From the NCBI GenBank assembly GCA_025351545.1, contig JANXVQ010000872.1:1-10430 (forward strand): 10,430 nt of DNA. Reading direction: 5' to 3'. Shown piece after piece: positions 1-5,814 of this stretch (positions are counted from its first letter, which is position 1; each line of letters opens with the position of its first letter). This stretch comes from Spirosoma sp. (lineage in GTDB: Bacteria; Bacteroidota; Bacteroidia; Cytophagales; Spirosomataceae). The notes under the pieces were generated by a model that was given only the letters and a program-made list of their open reading frames with translations, had not been told where the DNA came from and ran no database searches. A program made the position numbers and the translations under genes.

Positions 1-428
1 GTGACCGATGAAATCTAAACCAAGTCTTAATCCTTATTCTGCTGGAAGTGAGACTGTTGGTCTATGTGGATTGCTGGATGGCGGCCCCCATCGCTATGTC
101 TTAATCCTTATTCTGCTGGAAGTGAGACTGTTGGCCGTTGCGTCCAACGTTTGGGACACCGTTTTGTCCAGTCTTAATCCTTATTCTGCTGGAAGTGAGA
201 CTGTTGGCCCAAAGAAACTCTCCCTGACCGCTGACGAAACAGCGTCTTAATCCTTATTCTGCTGGAAGTGAGACTGTTGGGGCCTATGAAGGCAAGCCTT
301 TGCTGTTTTCCAATGTGTCTTAATCCTTATTCTGCTGGAAGTGAGACTGTTGGGGTGGCCGCAACGCGATAATTGGCAAAAACCAGCGCATGTCTTAATC
401 CTTATTCTGCTGGAAGTGAGACTGTTGG
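1..428 (-). CRISPR. Type III CRISPR array, 6 repeats, runs off the left edge
   Basis: Six identical 37-nt repeats lie at 24-60, 98-134, 171-207, 244-280, 317-353 and 392-428. On the plus strand each begins GTCTTAATCC and ends GACTGTTGG. The spacers are 61-97 (37 nt), 135-170 (36), 208-243 (36), 281-316 (36) and 354-391 (38). Positions 1-23 look like the end of another spacer, so the array continues to the left. Read on the minus strand, the repeats end GGATTAAGAC, like the ATTGAAAC/ATTAAGAC ends that become the 8-nt 5' handle of type III crRNAs. The minus strand is therefore the inferred crRNA strand, and the newest spacer is 354-391. The repeat can fold weakly (GTCT at 1-4 with AGAC at 28-31, TCC with GGA inside). 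No repeat is degenerate, which fits this being the leader-proximal part of the array. Spacer targets cannot be judged here. Confidence 0.98.
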
Positions 429-538
429 GGCCCTTAACTAGTTACATGATTGATAATCAGATGACAAAGAACGTGTTTATTTGAAAAGTACAGCCAGATC
501 ATTGAAATTTTATGGCCAAAAAGGAACACCATTACAGT
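429..538 (-). promoter_or_regulatory. Putative CRISPR leader
   Basis: This is the 110-bp AT-rich gap between the last repeat and the stop codon of the TPR-OB gene. The repeat orientation puts the leader here, transcribed leftwards. It holds a 10-bp perfect palindrome, TAACTAGTTA (435-444), six bases from the first repeat, and a small inverted repeat, TGATT-GAT-AATCA (447-459). No clean Bacteroidota promoter is visible. The best box-like sequences on the minus strand are TACTTTTC and AAAATTTC, each imperfect against TAnnTTTG. The region could instead be the transcribed tail of the adaptation operon, with the array co-transcribed. Confidence 0.65.
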
Positions 539-2059
539 TTAGACTGACAAGTTTACCGATTCTTTTTGAATTCGGAAAGCCCGCCAACCGCATTTCTGCT
601 TTACATCATCCCAGGAAGCAAAAGCGTCCACAGTTACCAGAGAATCTGCCAGCCTAGCAGATCCCGTAAGCAGATCAGCCGGAACGTAAATATCCCCTAC
701 AAAGCCAAATCCTTTGCCATCTTTTACCCGCAGTGGCCCCGCAAGAATTCGGGTTTGCACATGAGTAAAGGGCTTTTCCGTAGCATTGGCCGTATGTACC
801 CGCAACTGTATCCGACCATTCTTCTCTTGTAACTTGTAACGAACTGCCAGTCGGTCGCCTACCACTGGTTGGAGCTTATACTTACCCACCGGAAAACTGC
901 CGGAAGTCCGTTCGTCGATGGATACATTCACGTATTGGCCTGTTGCGTCGACGCTGGTAACTAAGGCAACCGTTTCAGGACAGTCGGCCCATAGAAGACT
1001 TTCAGCCAGAGGCAATATAGCCTCGCACCATCGACCCAAAGGCGTGACTTCTGCTTGCGTATAGCGGCTATCGTTCATCCACAACTGTACCTCCGATGGC
1101 AAAGGCCATTGGTTAGCCTGGCGAGTTTGAACCAATTGGTCTATTTCAGCACTGGCATCGGCCCAACGGTTTTCCAGGATGAGCCAGGCCGCCATCTTTT
1201 GCCGTACTTTTACCAAAAATGATTCGGGCGTATTCAGCGTAAGAGCCCGGGCGTAACAGGCGGGCACCTGCTCTGGCGTAACAAGTTCAGCAAGTAGACT
1301 CCAGACCCAGAAATCATTCTTTTTAGTACGGGCAAAGGGCAAAAAGACAGCCATTGCTTCAGTAGGCCGATCAAGCCGAATAAGTAGTTGGGCATGGTAG
1401 TACGGTAGAAAATCCCAGTCAGGATGTCGGGCGGTTAGGTCAGCCAGCCGGTCAAGCCACGGAACTGCTACTTCATTGGGTAGTAAGACGGCCTGGAGGA
1501 GTTGTCGCACGACGGCCTGCACTATCCCCTCAATGAGTGGACGAACCGAACGCGGCTCGGTGGTTTTTCCGTCGCTATAAGTCTCGGGTTGCTCATCCTC
1601 AGGTCGGAAACTAGACTCCCAACCGTGTTGGGCAAACAGCCCCAGCCAGTCGATACCGGTAGCCTTGTGTCGCAACAGGGCTTTCCACCAAATGGAACGT
1701 AGCAAATCTGGCTCGGCAGGTATAAACGCCTTGCCCTGACGAATGACGTCAGCCAGCGGCCCCAGGGGCAGCGTCTCGGGCTTATGTCGCAGTAAAAACC
1801 GGCACACACTCCAGCCAACCGACTCGCGCCAGCGAGTATCCTCAACCATCGGGAAATCGGTAATTAGTGCCAGCCCGCGTAGCATTCGGGTGGTATCCGT
1901 ACTGCCCGATGCCTCTTTGAGCAGATCGGCATACACCCAGCCCAGTGCCCGGATCGTATGAGGATTAGCAGGATCGGCTTCGTAGCGGTTGCGGGCCTGT
2001 TGATAGGTGGCACGAAGGTCAGAACGGCAGGTCGTGGTGAGGGTGTTGTTGACGGTCAT
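539..2059 (-). CDS. TPR-like protein with tandem OB/cold-shock-like C-terminal domains, adaptation-module partner
   Basis: The protein has 506 aa from the ATG at 2059. An earlier ATG at 2137 stays in frame but would overlap cas2, and the extra 26 residues look unlike a domain, so 2059 is preferred; it lies 19 bp after the cas2 stop. Residues 1-350 are helical with TPR-like pairs (for example near 14-48, 219-245, 265-305). Residues 362-425 look like a small beta-barrel. Residues 438-500 contain GKGFGFVGDIYVP (448-460), close to the RNP1 motif of cold-shock domains (KGFGFI...DVFVH). This predicts single-stranded RNA or DNA binding joined to a protein-interaction scaffold. It is not one of the standard cas families I know. 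Its place as last gene of the cas1-primase-cas2 operon, next to the leader, suggests a role in handling substrate for spacer acquisition. That role is inference; the CSD-like call is fairly firm. Confidence 0.8.
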   Translation of the reverse strand: MTVNNTLTTTCRSDLRATYQQARNRYEADPANPHTIRALGWVYADLLKEASGSTDTTRMLRGLALITDFPMVEDTRWRESVGWSVCRFLLRHKPETLPLGPLADVIRQGKAFIPAEPDLLRSIWWKALLRHKATGIDWLGLFAQHGWESSFRPEDEQPETYSDGKTTEPRSVRPLIEGIVQAVVRQLLQAVLLPNEVAVPWLDRLADLTARHPDWDFLPYYHAQLLIRLDRPTEAMAVFLPFARTKKNDFWVWSLLAELVTPEQVPACYARALTLNTPESFLVKVRQKMAAWLILENRWADASAEIDQLVQTRQANQWPLPSEVQLWMNDSRYTQAEVTPLGRWCEAILPLAESLLWADCPETVALVTSVDATGQYVNVSIDERTSGSFPVGKYKLQPVVGDRLAVRYKLQEKNGRIQLRVHTANATEKPFTHVQTRILAGPLRVKDGKGFGFVGDIYVPADLLTGSARLADSLVTVDAFASWDDVKQKCGWRAFRIQKESVNLSV

Positions 2060-2078
2060 GGTGTTGGAGAAGAAAAGG

Positions 2079-2552
2079 TTAAACAAATACGGTGTGTTTT
2101 GGTGCTGTGATCTGCTGAAGTTCAAAGGATTGCCCAATGCACTGTAAACTGTTGAGCATGTCTTCGCCTACAGGCAATAGCATAATACTATCCTGATTCT
2201 CGTACAGTTGCTGAATCTGCCGAAGCAGGTCTGTTAGCCGAGCGTGCCGTTTTCGCTGAATACGCGCAAAAAACACCGATTTCTGAACCCGGATACAGCC
2301 TTCTTTTTCGAGAAGCCGCGCCACCATTCGGCGGATTTTGTCATTCTCGATATCATAGCAGATAAAGCAGTACATATCTTCAGGTCGTTTACGAGGTTGT
2401 TGCTGTAACCAGCCTAACCAGGCGGCCAAATGGGTGGGCAACGTCTGCCCATTCGCCAGTTCACCGTCGGTCAATGCGGGTAACCCGGCGCTGGCCCAGC
2501 GGTCATTCCGGTCGGGTAAGGGCAGTATCGGTTGTCGTTTTCGGCGGGGCAT
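2079..2552 (-). CDS. cas2: Cas2 with about 59-residue N-terminal extension
   Basis: The protein has 157 aa. Residues 60-157 are a normal-sized Cas2: a ferredoxin-like start MYCFICYDI with the conserved Asp at 67, then ENDKIRRMVARLLEKEG, the IRVQKSVF strand (88-95) and a closing VFV strand. Cas2 dimerises and bridges two Cas1 dimers in the spacer-integration complex. Residues 1-59 are extra: a basic start (MPRRKRQ), a proline-rich stretch, then a likely helix (LAAWLGWLQQQ). The start at 2552 lies 15 bp after the primase-polymerase stop, matching the tight packing of the operon. Starting at Met60 (2375) would leave an unusual gap of about 190 bp, so the long form is preferred. The extension could dock the primase or the TPR-OB protein, but nothing in the sequence proves that. 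Confidence 0.93.
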   Translation of the reverse strand: MPRRKRQPILPLPDRNDRWASAGLPALTDGELANGQTLPTHLAAWLGWLQQQPRKRPEDMYCFICYDIENDKIRRMVARLLEKEGCIRVQKSVFFARIQRKRHARLTDLLRQIQQLYENQDSIMLLPVGEDMLNSLQCIGQSFELQQITAPKHTVFV

Positions 2553-2567
2553 AGCGTAATGAGTGTA

Positions 2568-3611
2568 TTAATTCTCACAAAGTGCAATGGGTATGTTTTG
2601 CGCTACTGGTTCCGGGAAAAGGAGCCGGAAGAGTTCGTCGTAAAGTAGGTTAGACAGGGTAGGATCCGTACCCGTTTTGGGAGATCGCACCACCGAAAAG
2701 CCCCTCTTTCCAAAACACACATTAACTTCGGCCCGCCGAAATCCTTGCTTTATGGCCACCTTCAGCCCGTAATTTAGCGGAGTCAGCTCGGTCAGTTCCC
2801 AGGTAAACTGGACGCAAATAGCCCGTACCGCTGGTTCGATGGTCCAAAGTTCGTCGGGGACAAACGTTTGTTTCTCTCGTCTTCTGAGGGTGTTCGGGTT
2901 TATGGCTCGGAGCATATCGCGATAAGCAACTTCATTAATGGGCCGCTCAACAGCGGGTTTACGAGCCAAAACGACTACGTCGGAATCGGTATCATCGTCG
3001 AACAGCAATTCCCCCGACTGAGTATGGTTAGGTAACCACAGCCGCCAGTCAACGGGCATAGCATCGGGATTGTGGTAAGCCTTGGGGTCATGCGCCAGAA
3101 AGCAAGCCCGCGTCGCGTCGGATGTGCGCAGGTCAACGCTTTTTACAAAGCCGTGTCTGAGTCCGAAATCACCCGCAAAATTGCGGTAAGCTGCCGAGAA
3201 CGTTTTGGCATCGGTGCAGGGATCAAGCAACCGAAAAAACAGTTTCAAGCCCTCACCCGATGGCGACACAAACGCCAGCGTCACCGACAAATCAGCCCGA
3301 ATCGCGTCAGGAACCTGCCCATCCAGCCCGGTGCAGTGGTCAAGATCGAGTACAAAATACGTAGCTTCTTCAAGCGAATCCATCCGCCGAACGCCATTTG
3401 CAAACACACTCCCTACCACGTAGGGCAGGCTGGTTTTAGCTGTTTTATAGGCATTTTGGTCAAACTGAGCCAACTTTCGCAGCCGCTCAGTCTGATGTTG
3501 CAGTGCCGCATTGGTGCGCACCCAGGTAGCTACCTCAGCCAGTGAAATCGGACGCAGTGTATCTGTCGCACGCGTAATCTGTTGCCCGGAAGAAAGAAAT
3601 GGCGTCGTCAT
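2568..3611 (-). CDS. CRISPR-associated primase-polymerase (VirE-N/BT4734-like AEP)
   Basis: The protein has 347 aa. Residues 80-190 carry the hallmarks of the archaeo-eukaryotic primase superfamily in its VirE-N (BT4734-like) form: motif I FVLDLD with metal-binding D89 and D91, motif II SPSGEGLKL (116-124), and motif III with D160 in SVDLRTSD, followed by the family's ACFLAHDPKAYHNP stretch. Such enzymes make primers and extend DNA. CRISPR-associated primase-polymerases (CAPPs) are reported beside cas1-cas2 in type III loci and are proposed to copy captured nucleic acid into integration-ready DNA. The C-terminal part (about 262-335) holds a conserved-looking block, AEVNVCFGKRGFSVV, that I cannot assign. 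No helicase domain follows, unlike the VirE-N proteins of mobile elements. The gene starts 63 bp downstream of the predicted transcription start, with a hairpin between. Primase assignment is strong; the role in acquisition is inferred from context. Confidence 0.88.
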   Translation of the reverse strand: MTTPFLSSGQQITRATDTLRPISLAEVATWVRTNAALQHQTERLRKLAQFDQNAYKTAKTSLPYVVGSVFANGVRRMDSLEEATYFVLDLDHCTGLDGQVPDAIRADLSVTLAFVSPSGEGLKLFFRLLDPCTDAKTFSAAYRNFAGDFGLRHGFVKSVDLRTSDATRACFLAHDPKAYHNPDAMPVDWRLWLPNHTQSGELLFDDDTDSDVVVLARKPAVERPINEVAYRDMLRAINPNTLRRREKQTFVPDELWTIEPAVRAICVQFTWELTELTPLNYGLKVAIKQGFRRAEVNVCFGKRGFSVVRSPKTGTDPTLSNLLYDELFRLLFPEPVAQNIPIALCEN

Positions 3612-3625
3612 GGCAGAACGGGTTT

Positions 3626-3672
3626 AAAAGCCCCTCTCCTGAAAAGCAGGAGAGGGGTTGAGGTGAGGTGAA
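3626..3672 (-). repeat. REP-like palindrome in the leader of the primase-cas2 operon
   Basis: A perfect 11-bp stem, CCCCTCTCCTG / CAGGAGAGGGG (3631-3641 and 3647-3657), encloses a 5-base loop and is flanked by a GGTGAGGT-type tail (3662-3669). From memory, similar CCCCTCTCC...GGAGAGGGG-GGTGAGG elements recur between genes in many bacteria. On the minus strand the stem is followed by CTTTTAAA, so it also resembles an intrinsic terminator. It would end read-through from cas1, but it also lies downstream of the promoter at 3681-3688 and about 20 nt before the primase start codon, so attenuation or mRNA stabilisation is equally possible. Confidence 0.75.
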
Positions 3673-3680
3673 TCAGGTTA

Positions 3681-3688
3681 CAAAAATA
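3681..3688 (-). promoter_or_regulatory. Putative -7 promoter box for the primase-cas2-TPR operon
   Basis: The minus strand reads TATTTTTG, an exact match to the Bacteroidota -7 consensus TAnnTTTG. Its last base is 17 nt from the edge of the palindrome at 3698-3716. No clear -33 TTTG box is present where one would be expected; the palindrome occupies that place. The predicted start of transcription is near 3674, giving an untranslated leader of about 63 nt. Confidence 0.5.
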
Positions 3689-3697
3689 TAGTACCTT

Positions 3698-3716
3698 ACT
3701 GCAATTCCATTGCAGT
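3698..3716. promoter_or_regulatory. Operator copy A, 19-bp inverted repeat
   Basis: The sequence is ACTGCAATTCCATTGCAGT: perfect 8-bp arms around a 3-bp centre, located 10 bp beyond the cas1 stop codon. The same arms recur at 4776-4794. The symmetry and size suit a dimeric HTH regulator, and the nearby WYL protein is the obvious candidate. Confidence 0.8.
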
Positions 3717-3726
3717 GAAATGTACT

Positions 3727-4725
3727 TCATTCAGAGATGACCAACTTTCTTAGTGTACTGGCTAGCTGCTGAGCTTCCAGCACAATATGCTGCCCCCGCG
3801 AGCGTGACAGGCCTGTTACGCCAAGTGCCACCACTTCAGCCAGGTAGTCGTTCATCGACTGAATCAATATCCGTTTGCCCGTCGTATTCAGGTAAAACGT
3901 ATCGTTTTCGCGGTCAAAAAATTCATCGAACACGATTTCCTGGACCAGCAAATGACACACCACATAGTCGGCCCAGGCCCGAAATGGCTCAATAAAGTCA
4001 TAGGTCAACACCGGGCGATTGTATTCATCACGGTGCATAACGCCCACAAACGGATCGACTCCTGCCGTAATCAGCGCCGATTCACACTGGCCGTAGAGCA
4101 TACCGTATGCATAGTTGAGCAGACAGTTAAATATATCGGTGGCTCCACGTCCACTGCGTCGGGCAAAGCGATAAGCCTCTGGCAGGATTGTGTTCAATTG
4201 GGCAAAATAGACCCGCCCTGCGCTGCCCTCCAATCCCCGAAACGTAGCGAAACACTCACTGAGGTCACCAATCGGTGTATCGCGCAATTTTTGCGAATAG
4301 CGACTAATCGTATTCACACTTTGTTCCCGGTCGGGTTGATGGCCCTGACCGGTTAGTGCGCTTAGTAAGTCGATAACCGTAGCCTGATTATCGAGCTTAC
4401 GGAGTAGTAATCCGCGAATCCATTCGGCCCCGGCCTTGCTTTGCGAAAATGCAAGCTGGTGTTTCCGAATGGTCGCAATGGAGCCAAAACGGTTGCTCCA
4501 GATCCGCCCCGTTGGAAATCCCCGCCGATCAACAAATAGAATATCCGTATTCTGCTCAATGGCCATCATGACAACGTCGTGGCTCAGGCGTGTGGCAGCG
4601 TGCAACACAATACTACTGACCTCGTGGACAGGCATAAAAAATTCACGCTCACGGCTCCGTACCCGATACCGGCTACCCGATACTGATAAGCTGCTACCCC
4701 GTTGGTTAAGAACTAGTTGTGTCAT
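3727..4725 (-). CDS. cas1: Cas1 integrase
   Basis: The protein has 332 aa, the usual Cas1 length. Cas1 is the metal-dependent integrase that inserts spacers at the leader-repeat junction in complex with Cas2. The N-terminal beta domain includes VHEVSSIVLH (33-42) and LFVDRRGFPTGR (63-74). The catalytic helical domain shows E166 in GLEGSAGRVYF, H231 in GVMHRDEYNRP, and D243 with E246 in LTYDFIEPFR, so all metal ligands appear intact. The ATG at 4725 is chosen because an in-frame ATG at 4761 falls within the predicted promoter box (4759-4766), and MTQLVLNQRG is a natural Cas1 beginning. No reverse transcriptase or Cas6 is fused to it. It is the first gene of the adaptation module, divergent from the WYL regulator, with 105 bp between the two start codons and operator copy B inside that gap. 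Confidence 0.97.
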   Translation of the reverse strand: MTQLVLNQRGSSLSVSGSRYRVRSREREFFMPVHEVSSIVLHAATRLSHDVVMMAIEQNTDILFVDRRGFPTGRIWSNRFGSIATIRKHQLAFSQSKAGAEWIRGLLLRKLDNQATVIDLLSALTGQGHQPDREQSVNTISRYSQKLRDTPIGDLSECFATFRGLEGSAGRVYFAQLNTILPEAYRFARRSGRGATDIFNCLLNYAYGMLYGQCESALITAGVDPFVGVMHRDEYNRPVLTYDFIEPFRAWADYVVCHLLVQEIVFDEFFDRENDTFYLNTTGKRILIQSMNDYLAEVVALGVTGLSRSRGQHIVLEAQQLASTLRKLVISE

Positions 4726-4758
4726 GATGTGGATAGATGATAACTCTGATTTGTTAAA

Positions 4759-4766
4759 CAAAATAA
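4759..4766 (-). promoter_or_regulatory. Putative -7 promoter box for cas1
   Basis: The minus strand reads TTATTTTG, 7 of the 8 positions of TAnnTTTG including the unspecified ones. Its last base is 17 nt from the palindrome at 4776-4794, the same distance as in the other promoter. Transcription would start near 4752, about 27 nt before the cas1 ATG. Confidence 0.45.
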
Positions 4767-4775
4767 GCCTATTCT

Positions 4776-4794
4776 ACTGCAATGAAATTGCAGT
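4776..4794. promoter_or_regulatory. Operator copy B, 19-bp inverted repeat
   Basis: The plus strand reads ACTGCAATGAAATTGCAGT; on the minus strand it is ACTGCAATTTCATTGCAGT, differing from copy A at one base. It sits between the divergent cas1 and WYL regulator genes, so one bound dimer could affect both promoters and provide autoregulation. Confidence 0.85.
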
Positions 4795-4830
4795 TAAGGA
4801 CAAGATTTGTATATTCCTGCAAAAAAGAAA

Positions 4831-5802
4831 ATGTCTAAAAACAAAAAATACATGGATAGGCTGATGGCTATCCATGAGAAGCTTAGCAGCGGTCAGCATT
4901 ACACATTCATCGAATTACGCGAAGCCTGTGAACGTAGCATTGACCAGACCATTTCCGAAAAAACACTCTTTAACGATCTTGATTCGCTACGGGATTTAGG
5001 GGCTCTTATTCCAAGACGAAACCGATCCGGCCGACCCTATTATTATGAAGAACCATTCTCACTGCATAGTGCCCTGAATCCAACCGATGCGGCCCTGGCT
5101 AACGAAGCCGTAGCCTTGATCCGGCGCATGAACACGTTACCGCATTTTGACGGTTTAGCAGAAGTTATGCTCAAATTCGAGCAACAGCCAGGCGTAATCG
5201 GGAAACCAAAAGAACGCGTCGTTGATTTCGAGCAGAACCGGCAGTACAAAGGGCTGGCCTGGCTATCTCCACTCTATAAATCCATTCAGGCCGATCAGCT
5301 GGTACTGGTTCAGTATACAGGATTTGACCAACCGACGGCCACACTGACGTTTAGCCCGTATTTATTGAAAGAATACAACAATCGCTGGCATGTCTATGGC
5401 CGGGGTGCCGAATCGCTGGGTTTAGATAGTCTGGCGCTGGACCGCATTGATACGTTAAACCCTTTGCCCAGCCTGCGCCGACAGCCAAACACCGTCAATT
5501 GGATGACCCACTTAGCGGATGTGGTTGGCTTTACCCACCTGACAAACATGCCCCTCGAAACCTGGTTACTGCGTGTCTGGCAACCCAGAGCGCGTTACGT
5601 GGAAACAAAGCCCCTACATACTTCCCAGGATAAAATAGCTGAAACCGACGAGTTCATAGATTTTCAGTATCACTTGAGATGGAATAAAGAACTCGACGCC
5701 AAAATTCTGGAACTTGGCCCCGATGCCGAGTTATTGGCTCCACCTGACCACCGTAAACGATTTTTAAAATTGGTGAAAAAGCTGGTCAGTCGATATGAAT
5801 AA
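4831..5802 (+). CDS. WYL-domain transcriptional regulator
   Basis: The protein has 323 aa. Residues 1-75 form a winged helix-turn-helix with the typical QTISEKTLFNDLDSLRDLGA segment. The middle (about 140-210) is a WYL domain: PLYKSIQADQLVLVQY, then PYLLKEYNNRWHVYGRG, with WHV replacing the name-giving Trp-Tyr-Leu, and LDRI at 203-206. The C-terminal part (about 240-320) resembles the WCX extension. WYL proteins are ligand-sensing DNA-binding regulators often found in CRISPR and other defence loci, and some repress cas genes. The start is the ATG at 4831, after an A-rich tract; an in-frame TTG at 4807 adds only eight residues and overlaps the likely promoter. The 19-bp palindrome 37 bp upstream, repeated before the primase gene, is its likely binding site. 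The ligand is unknown, and activation versus repression cannot be read from the sequence. Confidence 0.92.
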   Translation: MSKNKKYMDRLMAIHEKLSSGQHYTFIELREACERSIDQTISEKTLFNDLDSLRDLGALIPRRNRSGRPYYYEEPFSLHSALNPTDAALANEAVALIRRMNTLPHFDGLAEVMLKFEQQPGVIGKPKERVVDFEQNRQYKGLAWLSPLYKSIQADQLVLVQYTGFDQPTATLTFSPYLLKEYNNRWHVYGRGAESLGLDSLALDRIDTLNPLPSLRRQPNTVNWMTHLADVVGFTHLTNMPLETWLLRVWQPRARYVETKPLHTSQDKIAETDEFIDFQYHLRWNKELDAKILELGPDAELLAPPDHRKRFLKLVKKLVSRYE

Positions 5803-5814
5803 GGATAATACTAG

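Noticed and set aside
135..170. Near-palindromic stretch inside a spacer (around AACGTT)
   Set aside because: Imperfect and confined to one spacer, so it reflects the captured sequence and not array structure.
8..250. Open reading frame through the repeats on the plus strand
   Set aside because: Its protein is a translation of the CRISPR repeat unit and spacers, with the same peptide recurring; not a gene.
2060..2137. Longer start for the TPR-OB gene
   Set aside because: It would overlap the end of cas2 by 59 bp, and the added residues have no domain-like character; the ATG at 2059 fits the operon spacing.
3072..3545. 157-codon open frame on the plus strand
   Set aside because: It lies entirely antisense to the primase-polymerase, whose catalytic motifs are clear; no recognisable protein features.
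2568..3611. VirE-N gene as part of an integrated mobile element
   Set aside because: No helicase domain, integrase or transposon ends are present, and the gene is embedded between cas1 and cas2 in one orientation.
3626..3657. Simple terminator for cas1
   Set aside because: It resembles one, but it lies downstream of the predicted promoter of the next operon and looks like a dispersed REP element, so calling it only a terminator would mislead.
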